This document shows, one piece after another, positions 27,617 to 36,703 of a stretch of 64,000 nt of DNA. The position numbers were made by a program, and so were the translations under genes. The stretch is taken from contig NZ_CP120683.1 in the NCBI RefSeq assembly GCF_030506325.1, positions 6,824,501-6,888,500 on the forward strand, in the 5' to 3' direction. The first letter of the stretch is position 1. Each line of letters starts with the position of its first letter. The notes under the pieces were generated by a model that did no database searches, had not been told where the DNA came from, and saw nothing but the letters and a program-made list of their open reading frames with translations. Source of the stretch: Tunicatimonas pelagia (GTDB lineage Bacteria; Bacteroidota; Bacteroidia; Cytophagales; Cyclobacteriaceae).

Positions 27617-30600
27617 AGTATTCCCTGTTCTTTCAGTAGATTGATTAGATGAACTTCGGTATACACATTCAGTTGATAAACCCCGCTTTCTTTTTCTACT
27701 ACCAATCCAGCCCGTATCAAATCTTGCAAAATATCGGTAAGGGAAGCAGTATCCAAGTGAAGCACCCGGCGCATCCGGGGTAGCGACAACCGCTTATGTA
27801 ACAGAAACTGAACCAGCAATATTGTCCAGTCCGTTGGCATATTCCGAAGCCCGTCGTAGTCGGGAGTGCGGGGTACGCTCAGGTGAACGGCTTTATCCAC
27901 TTTTCTCTCAATAGAGGCTAACCAAGCACCTAGTGCCGCCCCCGGGTTTCCACCGGAATAATCAAAAAAGGCATTGAAGAATTGAACCTTCTGCCACTCT
28001 GATAAGGTTTCCTCGCCCCGCTCATTCAGCACAAAGGTTAAACCGCCTGACCAGTGCCTTAGCAAAATCAGTTGTTCAATCTCCTCCGTTCCGAAGGGTT
28101 GGTAAGGAATGATATTCAGGAAGTAGTCAGCAATGGGATTGACCAGATTAATCAGTTGATAGGCAAACGGATTGGTGTTAACCACGAATAGTATCTGAGG
28201 GCTGTATTTAGCGATGAGTCGCATAATCTCATTCACCACCTCAAAGCCTTTGGCACTACGCTCCCACCACATCTCCAGATCGTTGATAACGATAGTGCTA
28301 CCTGCGGGTAGATTTTTAATAATCTGATCCGGTGTGCCCGCTTTCCGGGTAGCCCGCTGAAGTTCTTTATTGAAATCACTTATCCGAATAGACCCCGCCC
28401 GAGTTGGAAATACCTGAATGATACGATCTTCTTTTCGGGAGAACCGCTTTCCTATGCGCTGAGACAAGGCAGTTTTTCCCGAATCACGTTCTCCCAATAA
28501 TAAAATACCTCCGGCGTAGCCCTGACGAAGCCGCTCAATCGCTCGTTCAGCCAGTTCCATTTCCTGCGGACGTTCAATCCAGAAATCGTCGCTAATTTCT
28601 GATCGGCCACCAAACAGATTTTGGTAATATAACGGCAGGTGCCGCACAATGTCTGAAGAGGGAGTTACCTGCTCTACAAAGTTCAGAACGTTTGCGGTAG
28701 GCGATTGTAGATCAGTCTCGGTTTTGGTCAGCCGTTTGGCCAGTAGTATTCCCTGGCTGCGAGAGTACAGCAGCCGCGTTCCTATTCCTCTAATAAATTG
28801 TCGCAGCCGCCCCTGATACTGCTCCACTTTATTTTTAACGAGCTGACTCTGGTACGAGCGAGTGATGCTGGACAAATCGCCCGACTGAACGATAAATGCA
28901 TCAATTGAGAGGTTCTCAAAGCTTTCTTGCAGATGGGATTTAATATCATCGTGCAATGCGCTCAGGATCGCTTCTATTTTTTTCTTTTCATTTTCCACCA
29001 AAAGGGTCGTATCCTGCCATACCTGCTTATCTGCGTCACCTCGTCCTTCGGTTTGCAAATTGACCAGGCGCACCATATCACGCACCGCCGCCTGACTACG
29101 TAACAACTGCTGGTCTGTTTCAATAATTTTACTCTGAAGAGGAAGGTAGAACGTGGTTTCAGTCCAGTATTCGGCTAGCTGCTGAACGGGGACGGAAATA
29201 ATTTCCTGCTCGTCTACGTAGTTGTAATTGATCGTTATTGACTCAGGAATTTCCTCGACCAATTCGTTAATACCTTCGTAGTACTCAGCAAGGTTTTTCT
29301 GCAAAACTGCTTCGTCAGACTGGCCATAATCAACTTCTACCTCGTCCGAGCTTTTAAGTTGCTCTTCCAATTGTTCCAATGGCTTAAGATAATTCCGAGT
29401 CAATAGCTGCCCCATCTGCTCTTGATATTCTACCACCTCTTGCCGAACCCGGGTCTTAATAATCTGAAGAAAGAGATCTAGCGTGATAGTATTTACCTCC
29501 AGTTGGGAGTTTTCGTACCACTGCTCGGGGAAATTGCTAATCTGGCTGGCGGTTGTCTCGTAGAAGCGAGCAGTATTTCGAGTCTTTTTGAGTTGCGCCA
29601 GTCCGGTAATACTTTCGACACTTTGCGCTAGTAAACTCAGGTTGCGGCGGTACTCAATTTGGATACGTTTGAGCCAAAGTTGCTGAAGAGTATTCTGGTT
29701 ACTATCCAGTTGTTCAATAGCCATTCGGGACGAAAGAGTTTCGTACGAAAATGCCTCTGCTTCCAGCGTTTCAACTTGGCTCGCCCAGGTTTTTAACTGT
29801 TGCTCTACCTCCTTCACTACCAACTGTACTTCGTGAAAGAAGTGCAGGCTTTGCTGCTGCCATTCGCGTAATAGAGCAGCCAAAAATACGTAGCGATTAT
29901 CCCGCAGATAGTACGAAGCTATTTGCTGATAACGCACCCGATGGTGAGGTTCCTGACGGGTAACCCAAGCAGCTGCACGAAGACGAAACTTCAACCAGCG
30001 CATCGCCAGTGTATTGCCCGCAGTTACTCTAAGTTTTTCGCGAGGGATATTTGTCTTTATCTCGCGGGGAAACCGCATTACATCTACCTCCAGTTGCTTG
30101 AAGTACCAGGCAATTCCTTTGTCAAACGATTCTTTTTGATCTTTAAGGTAGTCTTCCGGAATGTCACCCAACAGGGTTCGGGTCTGGAAGTGGAGTTCGT
30201 TTACTGCCTTCTGTAATGATTTTCGGCGACGAAACGTATCCTCGTACTGTTCCCACTCCTTCGCTAGTGTGTTCAGCACTCCTTTCGCAGTAGATTCCAG
30301 GCTTTGAATAATCAGGCGGTTTTCCCGAAAGTAGGGCACAAACGACTGCTGATAAAAAGCCAGGAGCACCTTACGGTTTCGCTCATCAATTTTTTGCAGA
30401 TCCTCCGCTAACCACTCATTGTACACCGAAGGAAGCTCTGGTAAAGCGTGCTCATTTTCTAATAGTTCAGACTCTTCATCTAGCGTTCGCTTGCGGTTAA
30501 CTTGTAAGTCAAACGCCTCAAAGTTAGAAGAAGCCGCAATAAGCAGAGTTGTTCCGAGGGTGTCTAATAGGTTACGAACTTCTTTTACCGTTTTCACCGC

Positions 30601-32646
30601 CTGCTGCTCGCTGCGGTCGGATAGTCCCAGAATGGTCAGGTCAGCCGCAGCCGATTCGCGGGCAATGATGGTCGGGGCAGGTAGCGCTTCCAAACTATTA
30701 TCGATGAGCTTCAGACTCATCGGCATCCGGTAGTCATCCATCAACTGCTGAAGCGTACGCCGTACCCGATCCATCTGCGATAGGTCATCCAAAATAAGTA
30801 GCAGCCGGGGCTGGGCGGTTTTCCACAACCCATCGGCTACTAAATGGCGAATGAGGCTAATGGCAAACGTTAGGCTTCGTCCCGATCCCCGCCACCAAAT
30901 GTCAATCGTACGGTGATTTCCGTACTTCTGCTCCGAATCGTAGTTGAGAAAGACTGTGTTGTAATCGGCTTTACGAAGGTTGGCGATAAGATGAGCAAAT
31001 TTCTCCTGGTTCTTTTCCGTCTTGCTCCAGCCCATCAGGATGGTGTTAGGCGCAACCCCGGCAAAGCCGTAGATGCGGGCAATCTGCTCCATGCCATCGT
31101 ACACATCCGGGGTGCGGTACTGGCGAGAATAGTAAATACCATGATCTGACTCTACTTTTTCGGTTTCTTTAAGAAAAGATTCCTCTTTCGCAGAAATAAT
31201 CTCAAAACTGGTCAGGATACCCAGCCGTCCGGCAATCGCCTGCCCAAGCTCTACCAGATGCGGGCGTTCGGTTTCGCTCCCACTAAACATGAGAAGGTTC
31301 GGTCGCCAGTTGCGCCGATGAATTTTTTCAGTGCTCAGGTACTCCAATCCCGATTTAACCAGCGATGCCCAGATGCCACTCCAGGTATCGCCCGACTCCA
31401 GAGCTAACTCTTTGCGCTTGAGGTACAGATACAACAGCCCGAGAATGAGGGTAGCCCCGATCATCGCCAGAAAATCGAGTTGGATCATCACAATAAAGCA
31501 GGCCAAAGCCCCCAGTATACTTACCCAGATGGGAACACGAAAATCTGGCCTAAAATCGGCACTGGTCCAAGACTCGAATGCGGCACTTAGATTAAGAAAA
31601 CCGTAAGTGGTTATAAAAAAGATGGAGACGATGCGGGCGATAACGTCTAGTTCGCCAATCAGAATACCGCCTTCGGCAATGATGAACGTCAGGATAAGGG
31701 CATTGCGAGGTTCATTACCCTTGCCCGCCCCTTTGGCAAATAGGTTTGGAGTAATATTGTCTACCGCAGTTGCCTGTAAAATTCGGGGTGCACCTAAAAT
31801 ACTACCCAGTGCCGAAGAAATAGTAGCCCCCCAGATACCCGCCACCACCAGTTCGGGAACGAGCGCGATGGTAAGTAGTGCCTGATTATCGGTTGCCAGT
31901 AAGCTAGCATCTACCGTATAAACGAAAAAGAAAATTAGTCCGATGTAGGCAGCCAATCCCACAACTACGGCCCAGATTGTCCCTTTCGGAATGGATTTTT
32001 TAGGATCGCGCAGATCGCCTGACATAGAGACCCCTGCCTCAAAGCCTGTAACCGCCGGAAAAAATATACCAAACAGCAGCATAAACGACACCCCTTCCGA
32101 CGAAGTAAACTTAGGAGCTACGGGAGCAAAATCGTGAGAGCCAAAGAGAATTGATATTAAAGAAAGGACGATCGCCGCCATAATGACGAATTGCATCCGT
32201 AGTGCCAGCGATGTGCTGATAATCGTGACAGTGGTTACTACGATTAGCGCAATGGTTCCGGCAATGCGAATCGCATTAGTATCAGCCGGCCAGCCAAAGT
32301 ACTGGAGGAAACTTTCGGAGAAGCCGATGATGTAAAGGCTTACGCTGAATGATAGTCCTACGAACAGTGCTAGCCCCAATGTTCCCCCAATGGGAAGCCC
32401 CAGGCTGCGGGAGATCATAAAGTAGGTGCCCCCGGCTTGCACCTTCTTATCGGTAGCAATAGACGAAACGCTTAATCCCGTAGTGACGGAAATAATGTGA
32501 GCAATCAGGATGATTCCTAGCGAAGTCCACAGCCCAGCCTGTCCCACAATAGTTGGAAGGCGTAAGTACATGATAACTCCTAGAATGGTAAGAATAGAGG
32601 GAGTAAATACGCCAGCAAATGTCCCAAACTTCTTAATTCCCGCCAT
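27613..32646 (-). CDS. Cation-chloride-cotransporter-like permease fused to a helical region and a C-terminal P-loop ATPase
   Basis: This 1677-residue protein has several parts. Residues 1-415 form an APC-fold permease of SLC12 type: VFTPSILTILGVIMYLRLP with IVGQAGL, the loop FFPAVTGFEAGVSMSGDLRD with PKKSIPKGT, and SILGAPRILQA. Residues 445-710 match the cytosolic domain of Na-K-Cl cotransporters (NWRPNLLMFSG, IDIWWRGSGRSLTF). Residues 720-1330 are long predicted helices. Residues 1340-1600 form an AAA-type ATPase with Walker A GERDSGKT (1385-1392) and Walker B IVINDLE (Asp1456). The last 70 residues look like a winged helix. Typical bacterial relatives stop near residue 700-750. It is the first gene of an operon with the MscS-like and antiporter genes. 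The composition is even along the gene, with no sign of an assembly join. Confidence 0.88.
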   Translation of the reverse strand: MAGIKKFGTFAGVFTPSILTILGVIMYLRLPTIVGQAGLWTSLGIILIAHIISVTTGLSVSSIATDKKVQAGGTYFMISRSLGLPIGGTLGLALFVGLSFSVSLYIIGFSESFLQYFGWPADTNAIRIAGTIALIVVTTVTIISTSLALRMQFVIMAAIVLSLISILFGSHDFAPVAPKFTSSEGVSFMLLFGIFFPAVTGFEAGVSMSGDLRDPKKSIPKGTIWAVVVGLAAYIGLIFFFVYTVDASLLATDNQALLTIALVPELVVAGIWGATISSALGSILGAPRILQATAVDNITPNLFAKGAGKGNEPRNALILTFIIAEGGILIGELDVIARIVSIFFITTYGFLNLSAAFESWTSADFRPDFRVPIWVSILGALACFIVMIQLDFLAMIGATLILGLLYLYLKRKELALESGDTWSGIWASLVKSGLEYLSTEKIHRRNWRPNLLMFSGSETERPHLVELGQAIAGRLGILTSFEIISAKEESFLKETEKVESDHGIYYSRQYRTPDVYDGMEQIARIYGFAGVAPNTILMGWSKTEKNQEKFAHLIANLRKADYNTVFLNYDSEQKYGNHRTIDIWWRGSGRSLTFAISLIRHLVADGLWKTAQPRLLLILDDLSQMDRVRRTLQQLMDDYRMPMSLKLIDNSLEALPAPTIIARESAAADLTILGLSDRSEQQAVKTVKEVRNLLDTLGTTLLIAASSNFEAFDLQVNRKRTLDEESELLENEHALPELPSVYNEWLAEDLQKIDERNRKVLLAFYQQSFVPYFRENRLIIQSLESTAKGVLNTLAKEWEQYEDTFRRRKSLQKAVNELHFQTRTLLGDIPEDYLKDQKESFDKGIAWYFKQLEVDVMRFPREIKTNIPREKLRVTAGNTLAMRWLKFRLRAAAWVTRQEPHHRVRYQQIASYYLRDNRYVFLAALLREWQQQSLHFFHEVQLVVKEVEQQLKTWASQVETLEAEAFSYETLSSRMAIEQLDSNQNTLQQLWLKRIQIEYRRNLSLLAQSVESITGLAQLKKTRNTARFYETTASQISNFPEQWYENSQLEVNTITLDLFLQIIKTRVRQEVVEYQEQMGQLLTRNYLKPLEQLEEQLKSSDEVEVDYGQSDEAVLQKNLAEYYEGINELVEEIPESITINYNYVDEQEIISVPVQQLAEYWTETTFYLPLQSKIIETDQQLLRSQAAVRDMVRLVNLQTEGRGDADKQVWQDTTLLVENEKKKIEAILSALHDDIKSHLQESFENLSIDAFIVQSGDLSSITRSYQSQLVKNKVEQYQGRLRQFIRGIGTRLLYSRSQGILLAKRLTKTETDLQSPTANVLNFVEQVTPSSDIVRHLPLYYQNLFGGRSEISDDFWIERPQEMELAERAIERLRQGYAGGILLLGERDSGKTALSQRIGKRFSRKEDRIIQVFPTRAGSIRISDFNKELQRATRKAGTPDQIIKNLPAGSTIVINDLEMWWERSAKGFEVVNEIMRLIAKYSPQILFVVNTNPFAYQLINLVNPIADYFLNIIPYQPFGTEEIEQLILLRHWSGGLTFVLNERGEETLSEWQKVQFFNAFFDYSGGNPGAALGAWLASIERKVDKAVHLSVPRTPDYDGLRNMPTDWTILLVQFLLHKRLSLPRMRRVLHLDTASLTDILQDLIRAGLVVEKESGVYQLNVYTEVHLINLLKEQGIL

Positions 32647-33006
32647 AAAACAGATTGAAAGTATCTATATTAGAAAATCAACTACAGGCTATTTTCCAGT
32701 GGGCGGTAATTTATGGAAATATTTATCAACTTTATCATAAAAAAAGAGCAGTAACTTACTACTCTTTTCTGTCTGTAACTAATTTGCCTTGGCTACGCTC
32801 AGACATCACTCCACGAACAGAACTTAGACTTACGAAAAGATGCGTTAAAGACAGCGAAGTTGTCAACGCAGCCTCGAAGATAAACCATGCGGATCAAAAT
32901 CTGAGTGGCCGGGATTATCGCAGTTGAAGGCACATATGAAAAAATAAGATACACCTAGTAATTCAATCAGTTAGGCACTCGCCGGAGTATCTGAAGGTAA
33001 CTGACC
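32647..33006. other. Intergenic region between the arg operon end and the ion-transport operon
   Basis: This is 360 bp holding the minus-strand hairpin at 32739-32768. No gene is supported; short frames here lack coding character. The promoter of the ion-transport operon should lie between the hairpin and 32646. Confidence 0.55.
32739..32768 (-). terminator. Terminator or leader hairpin, minus strand
   Basis: On the minus strand a long near-perfect inverted repeat (32742-32768, one mismatch, short loop) is followed by seven T residues. It lies about 240 bp after argC and 93 bp before the cotransporter-ATPase start. It could end the arg message or act as an attenuator in the leader of the next operon. 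Confidence 0.65.
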
Positions 33007-33981
33007 CTAAAACATGCTACTCTTCAGACGTAGGCCAGCCGTTTCATCCCAGCCCATCATTAAATTCATATTCTGGACAGCTTGGCCGGAAGCTCCCTTG
33101 AGCAAATTATCAATCATACTGATTATCAGTAGTGTATCATCGTGCTGCTCAAGATAAATAATACCTTTGTTGGTATTAACTACCTGCTTTAAATGAGGAT
33201 GGGTTTCTGCCACGAATACAAAAGGGGAATCTTCGTAAAACTGCCGATACAGTTCTTGTGCCTCCTCCAGCTTAATAGAGACTGCGGTGTACAAACTGGC
33301 GAAAATGCCTCGGGTAAAATTACCCCGCACCGGCAAAAAATTCAGCTTTGCTGAGTAGTTGGGTTGAAGACTTAGCAGGCTTTGATTGATTTCGCGCAAA
33401 TGCTGATGCCGGAAAGCTTTATACACTGAAATATTGTTGTTACGCCAGCTAAAATGTGAGGTTGCCGTAGGTTTCTGTCCAGCACCGGTAGAGCCAGTTA
33501 TGGCATGAATATGAACATCGTCCGATAATAGTCCCGCATGAGCCAACGGCAGTATTCCCAATTGAATACAAGTAGCAAAACAACCCGGGTTGGCAACCCA
33601 AGAGGTTTCTTTAATTTGATTTTTATTAAGCTCTGGCAAGCCGTATACGTAATTGTGCGATGGATCAGCTAAACGAAAATCTTGGCTTAAATCAACAATT
33701 CTTATTGAATCTGGAACCGTGTTTTCTTGTAAAAACGCTTGTGAAGCACCGTGCCCGCTGCATAAAAATAAAATATCAATAACTGACCAATCTAATTCAG
33801 CGGTGAACGCTAGTTCAATTTCGCCTAGCAAATCTTGATGCACGGTGGTAACTGGTTTCCCGCCTTGGCTTTGACTATGAACCCAGCCAATCTCCGCCTG
33901 CGGGTGGTTTAACAAAATTCGTATCAGTTCTCCGGCGGTGTAGCCCGCACCACCCACGATGCCTACTTTAGCTTTTGTCAC
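33007..33981 (-). CDS. argC: N-acetyl-gamma-glutamyl-phosphate reductase
   Basis: The product has 324 residues. It has the NADP-binding IVGGAGYTAGELIRILLNHP, the catalytic Cys134 in ANPGCFAT, and FLPVRGNFTRGI with the C-terminal GASGQAVQNMNLM signature. It reduces N-acetylglutamyl (or N-succinylglutamyl) phosphate to the semialdehyde in arginine synthesis. The start is a GTG overlapping the argG stop (GTGA), giving tight coupling. The downstream arg genes (argD, argF, argB) are not in this window after argC; the operon appears to end here. Confidence 0.95.
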   Translation of the reverse strand: MTKAKVGIVGGAGYTAGELIRILLNHPQAEIGWVHSQSQGGKPVTTVHQDLLGEIELAFTAELDWSVIDILFLCSGHGASQAFLQENTVPDSIRIVDLSQDFRLADPSHNYVYGLPELNKNQIKETSWVANPGCFATCIQLGILPLAHAGLLSDDVHIHAITGSTGAGQKPTATSHFSWRNNNISVYKAFRHQHLREINQSLLSLQPNYSAKLNFLPVRGNFTRGIFASLYTAVSIKLEEAQELYRQFYEDSPFVFVAETHPHLKQVVNTNKGIIYLEQHDDTLLIISMIDNLLKGASGQAVQNMNLMMGWDETAGLRLKSSMF

Positions 33982-35183
33982 GATTTTTTTCGGTTAACGG
34001 CAAACCAGATTTTAGTAGCGTTGGCTGCAATATTGGTAAACCCTTTTACATCTTCTCCCGTCCAAGCTTTATTCGCCTCACCGTAGTCGCCAAATTTTGA
34101 AGACATCAAGTCGTTCGCTGAACTAATGCCCTGCAATTCGTAACGATACGGATGAAGCTGAAGATACACCTCTCCGCTTACCAACTTCTGAGTATCCTTA
34201 AGAAAAACCTCAATATTTCGCATCACCGGGTCTAGGAACTGTCCTTCGTGCACCATCATGCCGTACCAGGTAGCCAATTGGTCTTTCCAGTAGAGTTGCC
34301 ACTTGGTTAGGGTATGCTTTTCTAATAATTGGTGGGCATGAATAATGATAAGCGGGGCAGCCGCTTCAAAACCGACTCGGCCCTTAATTCCCACTATCGT
34401 ATCGCCCACGTGGGTATCTCGGCCAATGGCGTATGGTGCCGCCATGCGCTGCAACTCCTGAATCAGTTCAATGGGATGTTTGAACGACTTGCCGTTGATT
34501 GACTCTACTTCCCCTTTTTCAAACCCCAAAGTAATTTTTTGCGAACCAATATCCAGTAACTGACTAGGATAGGCTTCTTCGGGTAATGATTGATGGGAAG
34601 TTAGCGTTTCCTGACCACCCACTGACGTTCCCCAAATGCCCTGATTAATAGAATATTTCGCTTTCTCCCACGACCAGTCAATTCCGTTTTCTTTCAAGAA
34701 TTCTACCTCCTCTTGCCGGCTGAGTTGCTGATCGCGAATAGGGGTGATAATCTGTACTTTGGGTGATAAAATTCGGAAGGCTAAATCAAAGCGAACCTGA
34801 TCGTTACCGGCTCCGGTGCTACCGTGAGCTACATATTCAGCTTGACTATCTTGAGCGTACTGTACAATGGCTAATGCCTGAAACACCCGCTCGGCACTCA
34901 CCGATAAAGGATAGGTATGGTTACGCAACACATTGCCGTAGATCAGGTAGCGTAGGCATTTTTTGTAGAACCGCTTGGTTTCGTCCAGCACTTCAAATTT
35001 TTCAGCCCCCAACTCCTTGGCCCGCCGCTCTAAGTCTTTCAGTTGCTTAGCGGAAAAGCCTCCGGTATTTACCGTAACAGCGTGTACCCGATAGCCTTGC
35101 TGACGCAGGTAGACTACGCAGTAGGAAGTATCTAGCCCACCACTAAAAGCAAGCACTACGATTGGTTGATTATTTTTGCTCAT
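33978..35183 (-). CDS. argG: Argininosuccinate synthase
   Basis: The product has 401 residues, normal for the family. The P-loop-like pyrophosphatase motif is VLAFSGGLDTSYCVVYL, followed by VAHGSTGAGNDQVRFD and KYSINQGIWG. It condenses citrulline and aspartate using ATP. It precedes argC with overlap and follows a GNAT protein gene after a 144-bp spacer that contains two heptamer repeat arrays. Confidence 0.96.
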   Translation of the reverse strand: MSKNNQPIVVLAFSGGLDTSYCVVYLRQQGYRVHAVTVNTGGFSAKQLKDLERRAKELGAEKFEVLDETKRFYKKCLRYLIYGNVLRNHTYPLSVSAERVFQALAIVQYAQDSQAEYVAHGSTGAGNDQVRFDLAFRILSPKVQIITPIRDQQLSRQEEVEFLKENGIDWSWEKAKYSINQGIWGTSVGGQETLTSHQSLPEEAYPSQLLDIGSQKITLGFEKGEVESINGKSFKHPIELIQELQRMAAPYAIGRDTHVGDTIVGIKGRVGFEAAAPLIIIHAHQLLEKHTLTKWQLYWKDQLATWYGMMVHEGQFLDPVMRNIEVFLKDTQKLVSGEVYLQLHPYRYELQGISSANDLMSSKFGDYGEANKAWTGEDVKGFTNIAANATKIWFAVNRKKS

Positions 35184-35209
35184 TTATTTTTAGATTGTTC
35201 AATTACTGA

Positions 35210-35251
35210 TTGGTCATTGGTCATTGGTCATTGGTCATTGGTCATTGGTCA
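35210..35251. repeat. Six tandem copies of a 7-bp unit (TTGGTCA)
   Basis: Six exact copies of TTGGTCA run from 35210 to 35251, with a partial seventh. They lie in the spacer between the GNAT gene and argG, 27 bp upstream of the argG start. Copy number could vary by slippage. Confidence 0.95.
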
Positions 35252-35300
35252 TTGAATTACGCGGGTCAAGTTTGAAAAGACAACGCATCAAAAATAAATT

Positions 35301-35321
35301 CCGGTCTCCGGTCTCCGGTTT
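35301..35321. repeat. Three tandem copies of a second 7-bp unit (CCGGTCT)
   Basis: Two exact copies and one variant copy (CCGGTTT) of CCGGTCT lie in the same spacer, seven bases after the GNAT stop codon. The unit length equals that of the nearby TTGGTCA array but the sequence differs. Confidence 0.85.
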
Positions 35322-35327
35322 CCGTTA

Positions 35328-35981
35328 TTATTTTGTAAATAGTTTTAATTTAAGGATCGGTTGTTTCTTCTTAAGGAAAGCTTCTCGCTTCAGTCGCAGC
35401 CAACGTTCGTATTTCTTGATCTGATTTCGCACATTCCACTTTTTACTCTCCTTTTCCTTCGGATCGTAGAGCATACCGGTACACAGACAGTTTTTCCGCT
35501 CGTTCCGAGTCAAGATATCGTAATTTGGACAACTCTGGCAGCCTTTCCAGAAATCTTCATCGGTAGTAAGCTCCGAAAATGTAACCGGACGATAGCCCAA
35601 ATCTGAATTAATCTTCATTACTGCTAGGCTAGTAGTAATTCCGAAAAGCTTAGCATTTGGGTATTTTTGCCGGGATAATTTGAAAGCTGCTTTCTTAATT
35701 AGCTTAGCTAGTCCGTGCTTACGATAGTCAGGATGGACAATAAGTCCAGAGTTGGCGATAAACTTTCGGTGCCCCCAAGTCTCGATGTAGCAAAAACCTG
35801 CTACTTGATCTTGCTGCAAAGCGATAATCGCTTTTCCCTCCCGCATCTTTCGTCGGATATATTCCGGAGGACGCTTGGCAATACCCGTACCGCGGGCTAC
35901 CGCTGCCTGTTGGATCAATTGGCTGATTCTTTCTGCAAAATGCTCGTGAGCCGATGTGGCTACGGTAACAGTAAATTTCAT
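35328..35981 (-). CDS. GNAT-family N-acetyltransferase of the arginine operon, with C-terminal Cys cluster
   Basis: The product has 217 residues. The GNAT core spans residues 1-135, with the acetyl-CoA loop in IVHPDYRKHGLAKLI (Q/RxxGxA-type) and LFGITTSLAVMKINSDLGY. A C-terminal extension carries Cys148, Cys151, Cys165 and Cys167 (CQSCPN and NCLCTG), a spacing that suggests metal binding, followed by a basic tail. Its position before argG and argC suggests it supplies the N-acylglutamate precursor (an ArgA-like role), but this is context, not proof. It is separated from argG by the repeat-bearing spacer. Confidence 0.8.
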   Translation of the reverse strand: MKFTVTVATSAHEHFAERISQLIQQAAVARGTGIAKRPPEYIRRKMREGKAIIALQQDQVAGFCYIETWGHRKFIANSGLIVHPDYRKHGLAKLIKKAAFKLSRQKYPNAKLFGITTSLAVMKINSDLGYRPVTFSELTTDEDFWKGCQSCPNYDILTRNERKNCLCTGMLYDPKEKESKKWNVRNQIKKYERWLRLKREAFLKKKQPILKLKLFTK

Positions 35982-36280
35982 GAAAGTGGGAATAGAAAAA
36001 GTTATGACAAAAAAAGAGAGAATCAGAGATTAGGCAAAGCAACGCCTGAGCGAGTCGCGCCTACCTTTTGGTGAATGAACGTATGGTAAATACGGGTATG
36101 TCATAACGCTACTTGAGGCTGTAAAAATACGTAAACAATTTGGTACAATGCAAGCTACTTGACATAAAGAACTCATTAGCCACACTCAGCACGAATGTGT
36201 TTCATTTTCTGCCAAATGTATTACCTTACCTGACAAAATACTAACCAGTTATTTTTACAGTAACAACGATTGTTACTTCA
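35982..36280. other. Divergent intergenic region before regulator A
   Basis: This is 299 bp between the arg operon and the surface-protein island. The only structure I see is the palindrome at 36260-36276 directly before the regulator start. Upstream in-frame ORFs are not supported. Confidence 0.5.
36260..36276. promoter_or_regulatory. Palindrome at the start of regulator A
   Basis: GTAACAA-CGA-TTGTTAC is a perfect 7+3+7 inverted repeat ending four bases before the ATG of the regulator. A one-base-shorter version (GTAAAACGATTGTTAC) lies at 43600-43615 before regulator B. Conservation at both paralogues suggests a binding site, perhaps for autoregulation. Confidence 0.5.
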
Positions 36281-36703
36281 ATGGACATTATTAGTAGGTT
36301 GGTGCATGCAAAATTTTTAGCCTTATCATATTTATCTGTGATCTTACTGCGAAAAGTCTTTTCTATTTACAGCTACCTAGCCAACTTAGGTATTGATCCC
36401 ACTGGCAAAGCTGATCAAAAGAATAAGAAGCTGATGAATATTTTGTGTCTCATCTGGTACCATGCTTCTATCATATTCGTGGTTAGCGAGAGTATATTTT
36501 CCCATTCTTTAGGGTATCCGGTCATTTTACACGCTATTACCTCCATTGCTGTATCTAGCTTGGTACATTTTCTGAATGTGTATGGTCATACCGACGCTGC
36601 CAAGCTGCTCTTTATAGGATTTGGATTAGCACAGAATATGCTATTTGGTATTTTCATAGCGGCTCGACCTGGAAAAAGAGTTATTATTAGCGGTGGAGCG
36701 TAA
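36281..36703 (+). pseudogene. N-terminal membrane fragment of a frameshifted hybrid regulator (copy A)
   Basis: These 140 residues align with residues 1-111 of the intact paralogue at 43633 (YSYLANLGIDPTG, KKLMNILCLIWYHAS, AKLLFIGF), carrying three or four membrane segments. After RPGK the frame leaves the family and stops. Compared with the paralogue about 224 bp are missing at 36669-36680, removing the last membrane helices and changing frame. The kinase half continues in the frame starting at 36693. The fragment is therefore a truncated product of a damaged gene. Confidence 0.8.

Noticed and set aside
32655-32927. 90-codon frame between the arg operon and the ion-transport operon
   Set aside because: It runs through the minus-strand terminator hairpin; composition is not protein-like.
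35715-36074. 119-codon frame opposite the GNAT gene
   Set aside because: Antisense to a real gene for most of its length and lacking any recognisable motif.
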